Shown here: piece after piece, positions 1 to 8,984 of the stretch
Layout of the letters: the number at the start of each line of letters is the position of its first letter
Position numbering within the stretch: position 1 is the stretch's first letter
Source: Candidula unifasciata
Taxonomy: Eukaryota; Mollusca; Gastropoda; Stylommatophora; Geomitridae
Direction: 5' to 3'
DNA: 64,000 bases
Assembly (NCBI GenBank): GCA_905116865.2
Contig: CAJHNH020002054.1
Span: 62,986 to 126,985, forward strand
Position numbers and translations under genes: made by a program
The notes under the pieces: model-generated
The model's input: the letters and a program-made list of their open reading frames with translations, nothing else
Told to the model about the DNA's origin: nothing
Database searches by the model: none

Positions 1-165
1 GTGCGAAACAATACACACGGGCGTCCGATCTTTCTACCCATAGACCAGGGGAAATTACTAGAAGTCGACGCTAAAAAATCTCAGCTTTCACCGGTTCTTG
101 AACCAAGGACCCCAAGCACTCGGGTCGCACACCATATCTGAAGACCATTCAACCACCAACACATC
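1..165 (-). repeat. SINE-like fragment, family F
   Basis: Closely related sequence recurs at 32185-32345 in the same orientation. Both copies share a block beginning ACACACGGGCGTC and a degenerate reverse-complement B box around TTGAACCAA. This is the layout of a tRNA-derived SINE head read on the minus strand. The copy is cut by the window edge. Family membership rests only on the internal match; no database name can be given. Confidence 0.5.
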
Positions 166-383
166 TACATTAGCCTCACACATTGTTCATTGTTTATTTT
201 AGAGACCTTTTTCATCACATATCTAAGATGACCATAAGTGCTCCGATCTCTTCCTGAGTGTCTCCAAATGTTTTTAAAGCATCACCCATATTCTGGCTAA
301 GTGTTTCCACCACACAAAACAGAATTAGCTATTCCAACTTCACTGCTGAAGTGCCACTTTCATTTCATGTGTTTTGTCTTGTA
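166..383. other. No recognised feature
   Basis: Unremarkable AT-rich sequence between two SINE copies. I see no reading frame, repeat or RNA gene in it. Confidence 0.5.
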
Positions 384-662
384 GTTGTGGCTTAAGCGTT
401 GCGAGTCGACTCGTAATTCCAACGTACAGCGATTGAAACCCACTGCTGGCTGCGTGGATTTTTATCATGGTATGGGGCGTCGCAGGTCGACCCAGCCTAA
501 AATGGGTACCAGGATGTATGTCCTAGGAAAGTAAAGACGGCAGGCGTAATGCTGACCACATTACCCACCTAGTGCCGATTGGTCTGTGAAATATGGGACG
601 CTCTTCCTTTATGCCCGATGCGCTTAACGCGTGAAAAGGAATCTTTACTTTCTTCACTTTTT
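384..662 (+). repeat. tRNA-derived SINE, family A
   Basis: A tRNA-like head carries an A box (TGGCTTAAGCGTTGC) and a degenerate B box near GATTGAAACCC. It is followed by a conserved body (GTCGACCCAGCC, GGGTACCAGG) and a CTTTACTTT-type tail. Reverse-strand copies lie at 4935-5215 and 27055-27335 over their full length. In the 27-kb copy the boxes are better preserved (TGGCTAAGGCGTTGC, GATCGAAACCC). Such SINEs are Pol III transcribed and move using LINE enzymes; which LINE partners this one is not visible. Confidence 0.8.
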
Positions 663-1307
663 TTTTGTATTAGCACTTGTGATTCTACTTAACATCATTT
701 TCATCATTTTCCTCAAATGTCCCCCCCCCCCCCCCAGTCTTTTCCTTCCTCAGTGTCTGGCGCTTGTATCCGTAAGAATAACAGACCACTCACACACATC
801 TAGTCAGTAAGTGGAATCAGAAGTCATCTAAAGACACGAATAAAATAAAATTAACTGATTGCTTGTCATCCTCTAGGACAATATTTGGCTTGGTCTCAGA
901 AATTCTCTGAGAAATGACAGTCTACTTCACTAAATAAACGTATCTGAATGATTAGCAAAAGTATTATGTAAGTAAACATGTTCCTTTCATTGTCCCACTA
1001 GTAATTTTAAATATTATTTTGATACGATAATATTACATTGACAAAAGAAAGCGGTAATGCCAGAATAACCAGGCGGGTTTAAGTCAGTTTATTCAGTTGA
1101 AAGAAAAATCGATACGACGATTTAATTTAGACTTTTTGACTTCTTTCACCTAACCCCGTTCTATAGGTCAGACCAGATGCCTCAGCAGTCAATCCTTGGC
1201 AAGTGAATCTCGTCTCTATAGGAGTTTTGATATTTCAGACTTGTTTTTGTAGGCTTGTTATTCTTTGGTGTGTTTCTTCTATTTTCACTTTATTCTCTTC
1301 CTCTTTC
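663..1307. other. No recognised gene; C-run
   Basis: AT-rich DNA with a cytosine run at 721-735. No coding or RNA signal recognised. Confidence 0.5.
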
Positions 1308-1567
<260 letters not shown>

Positions 1568-1699
1568 CTTACTTTGTTCGTTCTCTTTCCCGCTCTCTCC
1601 CTCTCTCATCCTCTCCTCTCTCCATTAGAGAACGTTTCTTCACATTATTGCTACTTTTAAAAGTTTCGGAACGGTGATGTCACAATAATGGACACACTT

Positions 1700-1700
<1 letters not shown>

Positions 1701-1777
<77 letters not shown>

Positions 1778-1798
1778 CAAAAAAAAAGAGAAAGAGAG
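1701..1798 (+). repeat. GA dinucleotide microsatellite
   Basis: Nearly pure GA repeat with a few A insertions and a short A-run near 1779-1788. Confidence 0.95.
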
Positions 1799-1799
1799 T

Positions 1800-2385
1800 C
1801 TGACAGAAAAAAAGAGGGAATGCAGAACACTTTGAGTTAACAATCTTCAGTCACAGAAAAACAAAATCTAGACAAAGTATATGGAAATGACACTATAAAC
1901 TTTAAAACATATACAATGTAGAAATTGATAAATCGATGAAACGGTATATAAAGTCTCAATTTATCGATCAATGTAACCTGATATTGTTCATCATTGGCTT
2001 TGCAAGATACAAATTTATTAGATCATATCGACATTTACACGTCTGGGTTGACTGATTCGCTTGGTCTCAGTGGCAACAGTCAGGTCGTCGATTCAAATTG
2101 TAACAGAAATGTATGGATTGTTTGTAATGTTACCACAGTCGACGTCAGTACATAAATTAGTGCTTTTCCAGGCATGTTCGGTCCTCCAATGAAACAACCT
2201 TTCCAAGGTACCTTTACTGATTTTTCCATGAAAAGTGTGTTAAAATGTCTCATATCTTGACCTAGAAAAAGGCACCGTTGTGCGTCACCGGATTTTACTC
2301 TTAGTTCGTGTAATCACACTGTAATTAAAGGTAATCGCTTTATCGATGTTAAACTCTCATGCAGTGAAGTAATGGTCGCTTTATA
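1800..2385. other. No recognised feature
   Basis: AT-rich unique-looking DNA. No defensible reading frame or repeat copy recognised. Confidence 0.5.
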
Positions 2386-2387
2386 CA

Positions 2388-2473
2388 CATAGGCGCACCA
2401 GGCATATAGGCTAGACTCATTAGCGCTGGCCGCCTTTACTTCACAGGCCTTTACCTGGTACCCAGAATGTTAG

Positions 2474-2512
<39 letters not shown>

Positions 2513-2575
2513 TTCCATGTGAATTTGAACCCACGACTTTCGGAAACTCTAGTATACGCTAATGTTGTTTTTGAT
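2388..2575 (-). repeat. SINE family A2 fragment with internal poly-A
   Basis: The block GCGCACCAGGCATATAGGC...ACCTGGTACCC matches the body shared by many SINEs here, read in reverse. It is followed by a 27-A run (2480-2506) and a reverse head with TTTGAACCCACGA, a B-box-like element. The A-run replaces the middle of the body seen in other copies. Confidence 0.6.
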
Positions 2576-2734
2576 TATACCCTTTCCAATGAATAAACAG
2601 ATGTGGAACTTTTAAGGCCGTTAAATATTATGAATTATTCAAGTAACAGAAAGTGTATTGATCGGCACTCATAGAAAGAAGTATGATAGATAGAAGAACA
2701 CACTAGACAACATAAAAATCGAAAGCTATAGTTA

Positions 2735-2815
2735 CCGTGCCAGGAATAGAACCTGTCACTTCCAGAATGAATACAAGTGCACTAAGAACATGGTCAACGA
2801 GGCAGCCCCTTTCCA
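2735..2815 (-). repeat. Possible tRNA-like SINE head remnant
   Basis: A degenerate reverse B box (GGAATAGAACCTG) is followed by text resembling a tRNA-like SINE head. There is no second full copy in the window, so the call is weak. Confidence 0.25.
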
Positions 2816-3137
2816 ATGTTCATAGGCCCATCATTACATGATTAGGACATCGTTACCTTGTATCCGTTATTCTTAGTCCATAGCATAGATGCCCTTAGAG
2901 ATTTTTTACACTTGCATCGTTGCCTACCTTTTGCTCGCTTGCTCCAGTATGTTTTTTTTTTTTAATATTGATGTTTTTAATAAGGCCTAAATATTTCAAT
3001 AGTCTCTTGTTTTCCCCTTTTCTTTCAGTAACTCATTTCACAATGTTTCCAGAATCTCTGTATTTGATGCCTTATACAATGATAATATAAACCCAATATA
3101 AAGTAGCCCTAGACTGCAGAAAAAAAAAAAAAATGTC

Positions 3138-3574
3138 GGCTATCCTCCGAATTACGGTCCTAAATTATCGAGGCGGAAAATATACCCTAACAGAGCCTCA
3201 GTTGCGTGTCAAGTGCGCACTTCCATCGTATTAAATTGCGCACTTCAAGCGAATTCTGCCATCGCTGAGAGTATCCCAAACGCCGCTCACGCGGCGTGGA
3301 TTGGGGCTAAACTAGATGGCTGGGACACCCTAGCAGCAGCTACCGCATCTCCTGCAGCTTCCTTCATTTTATTTGCTCGTGATTCCTAGCCATCTAGATT
3401 AGCCCCAATCCACGCCGCGTGAGCGGCATATGGCATACGCTCGGAGGTGGCGGAAGTTCTCAATTCGGGTGTGGCGTTATAGTCCCTCAAAGTGCGCAAT
3501 TGACACGTGACTGAGGCTCTGTTAGGGTATATTTTCAGCGTCGATAATTTAGGACCATTATTCGGAGGATAGCC
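3138..3574. mobile_element. Foldback / long-TIR MITE-like element
   Basis: The two ends are near-perfect inverted repeats: the left begins GGCTATCCTCCGAAT and the right is its reverse complement. Pairing covers about 75 bp at the outside, through CCTAACAGAGCCTCAGT. It resumes in the inner arms (GCCGCTCACGCGGCGTGGAT then TGGGGCTAA, TAGATGGCT) around a loop near 3340-3385. No protein is encoded. No clear target-site duplication is seen, so the superfamily is open. A non-autonomous foldback DNA element is the best reading. Confidence 0.8.
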
Positions 3575-3604
3575 TAAAAGTCAATTATTGCTTCTTTTTT
3601 AACA

Positions 3605-3722
3605 CTTTTGCTGTTTAGGCAGGATGGGGGGGGGGGGGGGGGGGGTCTTTGAGCTTGAGGTTTTACAGCAGCCCGGCTAGTGCTTTCGCCACGATTCTGC
3701 AAGTGATTATTTTGTTATGCCC
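3605..3722 (+). repeat. G-run element, family I
   Basis: A 20-G run (3626-3645) is followed by TCTTTGAGCTTGAGG and GGCTAGTGCTTTCGCCACG. Similar G-run, TTTGAGCCTGG and GGCTAGTG blocks occur at 32815-32960 and 33005-33070. It is a small dispersed family of unknown class. Confidence 0.55.
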
Positions 3723-3724
3723 CT

Positions 3725-4590
3725 AGCATAATCTTGATAGCATAATCTTGATAAACAAAAACAAACACACACAAAACTGTACCATGTGGAAAAACTAGTG
3801 ATAAACATATCAGTGTCGGCATAATCTTGATGAACAAACGTGAAAAACTAGTGATAAACATATCATTGTCGGCATAATCTTGTTCAACAAATCTAAAAAA
3901 AAAAAAAACTAGTGATAACCATCAGTGTCGGCATAATCTTGATAAACAAATGTGAAAAACTAGTGAAAAACATATCAGTGTCGGCATAATCTTGATAAAA
4001 AATGTGAAAAACTAGTGATAAATATATGTGTCGGCATAATCTTGATAAACAAATGTGAAAAACTAGTGATAAATATTTCAGTGTCGGCATAATCTTGATA
4101 AACAAATGTGAAAAACTAGTGATAAACATATCAGTGTCGGCATAATCTTGATAAACAAATGTGAAAAACTACTGATAAACATATCATTGTCGGCATAATC
4201 TTGTTCAACAAATCTAAAAAAAAAAAAAACTAGTGATAACCATCAGTGTCGGCATAATCTTGATAAACAAATGTGAAAAACTAGTGAAAAACATATCAGT
4301 GTCGGCATAATCTTGATAAACAAATGTGAAAAACTAGTGATAAATATTTCAGTGTCGGCATAATCTTGATAAACAAATGTGAAAAACTAGTGAAAAACAT
4401 ATCAGTGTCGGCATAATCTTGATAAACAAATGTGAAAAACTAGTGATAAATATTTCAGTGTCGGCATAATCTTAATAAACAAATGTGAAAAACTAGTGAT
4501 AAACATATCAGTGTCGGCATAATCTTGATAAACAAATGTGAAAAACTACTGATAAACATATCAGCCACAACAAAATCTTGAAAAACTAAA
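3725..4590. repeat. 53-bp satellite array
   Basis: About 16 tandem units of 53 bp, each carrying CGGCATAATCTTGATAAAC, GTGAAAAACTAG and CATATCAGTGT. A distinctive variant unit with a 14-A run (CAAATCTAAAAA) occurs near 3864 and again 321 bp later near 4185 with its neighbours. A six-unit block was therefore duplicated as a higher-order repeat. A minus-strand reading frame across it is an artefact of the repeat. Confidence 0.93.
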
Positions 4591-4930
4591 ACTGTCTCAA
4601 ATAAAAAATTTTTTTATGTTGAATTAGGAATCGACATCACAGCACTCGAGACACTCCCATAAGTGACACTCCCATAATGATCTGTCTGCGCCTCAGCAGT
4701 GTTCACTCGCTCTCAAAGGGTCCTCACAATATCTAACTTATCATACATTAATTTATTCTAAGTGATGCAGAGCCAGAGAGCTTTCTGTCTGATATTTCCC
4801 ATCACACTGGCATGACCTACGAGAAAATATCCAAAGAATGATAAATTTGTGACAAACATATCAATCCTGAAAATAAGACCGAGTCCAATTCCATTTTATT
4901 CCCTTTGAAAAGGATGACTTAAAGCTTATT
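4591..4930. other. No recognised feature
   Basis: AT-rich sequence between the satellite and a SINE. Nothing recognised. Confidence 0.5.
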
Positions 4931-4934
4931 TTAG

Positions 4935-5215
4935 GGCGTACCTTATGTAAAGTAAAGATGCCTTTTCACGCCTTAGGCGCATCGGGCATATGGAAAGAGC
5001 GTCCCATATTTTTACAGACCAGCCGGCACTGGGTGGGTACTGTGGCCGTCCCAGGGACAGCCATCTTGGTACCCATTTTTTAGGCTGGGTCGACCTGCGA
5101 CGTCCCATACCATGATAAAAATTAACGCAGCCAGCAATGGGTTTAGATCGTTAAACGTTGAAATTACTACTCAGACTCGCAACGCCTGAGCCACAGACGC
5201 CGCTATACCTTTTGT
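4935..5215 (-). repeat. tRNA-derived SINE, family A
   Basis: A full-length reverse copy of the element at 384-662. It contains the tail AAAGTAAAG at its left, the body GGGTACC and GGCTGGGTCGACCTGC, and ends in the reversed A box GCAACGCCTGAGCCAC. Small deletions near the B box distinguish it from the 27-kb copy. Confidence 0.85.
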
Positions 5216-5935
5216 GTTATACGTAAAAAAATATTTATTCAAGTACAAAATAACTAAATATATTGTAATACAGCTATTTCATTTTCTAGTGGAACATTTT
5301 TATAATTCAATCCGTTATCCGTATGGCTAACGATCGTAACTATTTACGGTAGGGCTTATATTACAAGACTCCTGAAAAATCATACCGTTTCTTATTTCGG
5401 ATGTCTTATTTTTGGGGAAACAGTATTTAGATTTTATTTTCACAATGATTACTCGGTTTCTTTTGCAATGATTGTCAGTACTGAAATTATGTTGTCCGTG
5501 CTTCTTAATTATCACAGGAAAAAATTACTACAATAACAATTCGTATGTAGTAATATCTGCTCCTTTTTAAGATATATTTCTAGTTCAGCGGACCTCAACG
5601 TCGCGACTCACAGGTTTAAAACTCTGCTTTCGTTTATTTCTGGGTTTTCAAATCCCCAGCGATGTCGTCTATTCCTGCTAGAGACTGTTTCCGGTACCTT
5701 CGAAAGAATTATTTAACAGACCACACATGAGACACGTTTTAAAGGTAAACTAGATAAACAAGAACTGACAAGGTATTTCTTATGTATGGTGACATAGATT
5801 TTTTAATGTCGTTGAAATATGTTAAAATAAAACAAACTCTCCAGTACTAGCTCGTTACCTTCTTCTTCGCATTCATCGACAGTGAACTCCAGGGTAAAAT
5901 TCTGGTTGTTTGTCCACTTTTGGACTTTAGTCTTG
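5216..5935. other. No recognised feature
   Basis: AT-rich sequence with no recognised coding, RNA or repeat signal. Confidence 0.5.
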
Positions 5936-5939
5936 TTGC

Positions 5940-6505
5940 TTCATCTTGTTCTTCTTGTTCTTTTTGTTGTTCTTGTTGTTGTTGTTGTTCTTCTTTTTCT
6001 TCTTCTTCTTCTTCTTCTTCTTTTTCTTCTTCTTCTTCTTCTTCTTCTTCTTCTTCTTCTTCTTCTTCTTCTTCTTCTTCTTCTTCTTCTTCTTCTTCTT
6101 CTTCTTCTTCTTCTTCTTCTTCTTCTTCTTCTTCTTCTTCTTCTTCTTCTTCTTCTTCTTCTTCTTCTTCTTCTTCTTCTTCTTCTTCTTCTTCTTCTTC
6201 TTCTTCTTCTTCTTCTTCTTCTTCTTCTTCTTCTTCTTCTTCTTCTTCTTCTTCTTTTCTTCTTCTTCTTCTTCTTCTTCTTCTTCTTCTTCTTCTTCTT
6301 CTTCTTCTTCTTCTTCTTCTTCTTCTTCTTCTTCTTCTTCTTCTTCTTCTTCTTCTTCTTCTTCTTCTTCTTCTTCTTCTTCTTCTTCTTTCTTCTTCTT
6401 CTTCTTCTTCTTCTCTTCTTCTCTTCTTCTTCTTCTTCTTCTTCTTCTTCTTCTTCTTCTTCTTCTTCTTCTTCTTCTTCTTCTTCTTCTTCTTCTTCTT
6501 TGTTC
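5940..6505 (+). repeat. Long TTC/GAA trinucleotide microsatellite
   Basis: Starts as mixed TTC/TTG and becomes about 515 bp of TTC with only a handful of single-base interruptions (for example near 6253, 6389 and 6413-6425). The polyleucine, polyserine, polyphenylalanine, polyglutamate and polylysine frames are frame-by-frame readings of the repeat. Long pure GAA/TTC tracts can form triplex structures. The tract abuts a family H element at its right end. Confidence 0.97.
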
Positions 6506-6592
6506 TTGCTGTGAATTCTGGCGGAAAGTCCCGGTTATTGATCCTGTTGGTCTTTGCCTTTGTATCAAGACCTGAGTTTTGCGAAGAAATAA
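6506..6592 (-). repeat. Short interspersed element, family H (GAA tail)
   Basis: Reverse complement carries TTTCCGCCAGAATTCACAGC leading directly into the GAA tract. Related text with the same order occurs at 14645-14800 (also with a GAA tail) and 23886-23985. I infer that the long TTC/GAA array is the expanded 3' tail of this element. Confidence 0.5.
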
Positions 6593-6701
6593 TGAAAAGA
6601 GAGAAGAGGGAGAGAAGGGGAATTATGGAAAGGAGGAGAAGAAAAAGATGAAGAATGGCAATAGGGGAAGGATGAGAAAGGAAAGGGGAAGAAGGTGACG
6701 A

Positions 6702-7139
6702 ATGAGACCAACGTGTTTCAAAAAAGAACTACTATTAAACATTGTACTGCCAGGACATGAACGGTACCCCGAGTTGATCCGTAAAACCGGCCTGCGACCG
6801 GACATCGTTCTCCATTCTGCGCAAAAACGGCAACTCATTCTGATTGAGTTGACTGTCCCGTTTGAGTCGCGTATGGAGGAGAATCACTTGTACAAGCTCG
6901 AAAAGTACAGTGATTTAGCAGCCGGTTTGAGGAGAGACGAGGCTTACACAGTGCGGGTATTTGCCGTCGAAGTGGGAGCGAGAGGCCTCGTTTCCACTTC
7001 GCTCTACAATGTGGTTAAAGAACTAGGATTGCGCGGTAATGAACGGAAACGAACACTTAAAAAACTGGGAAAGGCAGCCGAAAGGGCCTCGAGCTGGCTT
7101 TGGACGCAGCGCAACAACGTAGGGGACGGGCCTCGGTGA
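6702..7139 (+). CDS. C-terminal RLE endonuclease domain of a non-LTR retrotransposon (5'-truncated)
   Basis: A 145-codon open frame whose conserved part probably starts near residue 13. The core has PD at residues 33-34, hydrophobic spacing, then E49-L-T, and later K65 and K67. This is the PD-(D/E)XK-like pattern of the restriction-like endonuclease (RLE) at the C terminus of R2/NeSL-group LINEs. The tail holds VFAVEVGARG (87-96) and a basic stretch ending SWLWTQR. A second copy at 48185-48890 (minus) shows the same block preceded by a CPLC zinc knuckle, which supports the assignment. The native start is missing; the ATG is simply the first one in the fragment. The reverse transcriptase itself is absent. 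The nuclease would nick target DNA during integration, but this copy cannot be functional alone. An alternative is a related domesticated protein, but decay in the sister copy argues for a transposon. Confidence 0.7.
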   Translation: MRPTCFKKELLLNIVLPGHERYPELIRKTGLRPDIVLHSAQKRQLILIELTVPFESRMEENHLYKLEKYSDLAAGLRRDEAYTVRVFAVEVGARGLVSTSLYNVVKELGLRGNERKRTLKKLGKAAERASSWLWTQRNNVGDGPR

Positions 7140-7580
7140 GCTGGTCCGGGTGTCTAGTGGAAAAGAGTTTCTTATCCCTTTGAAAAGTCCATCGTGTACG
7201 AATTGTCTGCCAGTGTTCCTCTGCCAACTGCTAATAAAAGTCCAACATGTGTCCGGTAAACCAAAGTAAGCTTGTCGCTCGGTCGTCCAGGCATGCGGTC
7301 TGTTCTAATTACGCTGCCGTGGCGACTTCTTATCTCACAGTACCTCCTTCGAAACCACTAAGTCGTCTTGTCTCTGGCCGAAATAATAACACCATCCGGT
7401 AATTCTGTGCAGCGGGGAAGCAGCCCTGAGCTTCATGAACTCAGGTGGGCCCACCTCCGAATACGTTTAGGAATCGTGGGCCGAAACGTGTGTCGAAAGA
7501 GGATAATTTCTACTGATGACTGTAGATCCCCGCTGTACTTGCTCCCTGTGAGTTTATTCTAATTGTACTCACACGACAGC
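7140..7580 (+). mobile_element. 3' UTR of the RLE-type LINE
   Basis: About 420 bp directly after the RLE stop codon. The same sequence order recurs without the coding part at 19590-19985 (+) and 30545-30988 (minus). Shared blocks include GTGGAAAAGA near the start, AACTCAGGTGG then CCCAC in the middle, and GTGGGCCGAAAC near the end. Attachment to the RLE frame here identifies it as that element's 3' UTR. Confidence 0.7.
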
Positions 7581-7905
7581 ACGTGAGTAATTGTAGCGTC
7601 ATATTTCTTGCTGACCTACCGTCTGGGAAACCAGATTCTGCCTCCATGAAAAATTAAGAGACTCTTTCAACTCCTGAGACCCGAGTCCCTCTCGGGTTTC
7701 ATAAATGGGTGGTCATAGTCTGGGAAAATATTGGCTTCTTGTCTCGGTGCAGTATCGTATGGCACACCGCTCTGTTGTTACAAGAGGGGTTTTTCTAAGT
7801 GAATGAACGAAGAGACATAGCTGTTTGCACTCGACTTGCGACGATAGAGGGTCTGAAGGGAACAACGTCTATAAAATCAAAACTTCTTCCTGTTGTTCGT
7901 GTTCT
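7581..7905. other. No recognised feature
   Basis: Unique-looking sequence between the LINE 3' end and a microsatellite. Nothing recognised. Confidence 0.5.
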
Positions 7906-7907
7906 TT

Positions 7908-8112
7908 TTGTATCATCATCATCATGATCACAATTATTATCTTTCTCATCATCATCATCATCATTATCATCATCATTATTATCATTATCATCATCATCAT
8001 GTAATCTTCTTCTCATTTTCATTCTTCTTGTTCTTGTTCTTGTTCTTGTTCTTGTTCTTGTTCTTGTTCTTCTTCTTCTTCTTCTTCTTCTTCTTCTTCT
8101 TCTTCTTTCTCC
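7908..8112 (+). repeat. CAT, TTCTTG and TTC microsatellites
   Basis: CAT/CATTAT units (7911-8000), then TTCTTG hexamers (8024-8070), then TTC units (8070-8107). The His-rich and Asp-rich frames are repeat artefacts. Confidence 0.95.
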
Positions 8113-8428
8113 TCTTTTGCGCCTATTCCTGTTAGTACTTCTGCTTCTTATTCTGATTGTTTTTCATTCTTCTACTTTCTGTTCTTTTTTCTCCTCTCTC
8201 CTCCTCAATTTTGCTTCTGTCTTATTCTTCTCTCTCTTATCCCTCATCTACCACAATTCCACTAATTCCTCATGACTCTTCTTATTTTCTACCCTTGTTC
8301 TTCAAATACCCTACTGTGTTCTATCCTTTACTGATTTATAACTGATGAACTGTTTCGTATTATTTAGATCCAATGACATTTACTAATAATTTCAAATGGC
8401 TTGATATATTATACCGACAATACGGTTA
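8113..8428. other. Pyrimidine-rich stretch, no gene
   Basis: T/C-rich DNA continuing the composition of the microsatellite, then AT-rich sequence. No recognised element. Confidence 0.5.
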
Positions 8429-8429
8429 A

Positions 8430-8685
8430 TCGGGAGCTGCCGTGATGTAGCATCTAGACGCTTGCTGCGTATCCGAAAGTGCGTTAAAATACGAACGGAA
8501 CCAAACTTTTTTTTTTTCATAAATTAACTAAGCTTCTATGTCGACCAAACCTACAAACGGGTACCAGATAAAGTCAAGGGAATTAAAAGCGACAGGCATG
8601 ACTTTGACCTCATCACCTATCGAGTTCCGACTGGTCTCTAAAAAATAGGTCTGTTATATGCCCAATCATGACAAACCTGGTTTTT
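8430..8685 (+). repeat. SINE, family A2
   Basis: The head reads GCCGTGATGTAGCATCTAGACGC, unlike the family A head. The body contains the GGGTACCAG and CTGGTCT blocks shared with family A. The body/tail is cut by a second partial copy starting near 8690. Confidence 0.65.
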
Positions 8686-8689
8686 GTGT

Positions 8690-8830
8690 GTGTTCAAAAA
8701 TGGCTTCTTTAGTAGGTATAGTCCTGGGAAGTGAATGCGGCTGGCGTGGTCTGGATAAACCACATCTGTGTGTCGATTGGTCATAACATAGGCCTCTATG
8801 CTACATACATGTGAGGGTTGGAAAGGGGTT
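8690..8830 (+). repeat. Partial SINE A2 body (tandem to previous)
   Basis: Repeats the body section (TAGTCCTGGGAAGT, GGCTGGCGTGG, GATTGGTCATAACATAGGCC) already present upstream. It is a partial tandem duplicate or a second truncated insertion. Confidence 0.5.
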
Positions 8831-8984
8831 ACATTTTAATAGTACTGCACCTCTCCTGGCAAATCAAATAACCAACTAGTTTAGTGATCACAAGATCGAC
8901 TTTATCGCATAGAGTTTTTAAATAAATCCCAATCTCTCTTTAAAGAATGTTGATCATTTCACACAAAGAACTTCGGACTACAAT

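Noticed and set aside
3893..4129. A 78-codon minus-strand frame
   Set aside because: Lies wholly in the 53-bp satellite; its repetition follows the unit.
5882..6651. Polyleucine, polyserine, polyphenylalanine and polyglutamate/polylysine frames
   Set aside because: Readings of the TTC/GAA microsatellite. The same holds for frames at 24.1-24.5, 27.2-27.8, 40.8-41.1 and 49.4-50.0 kb.
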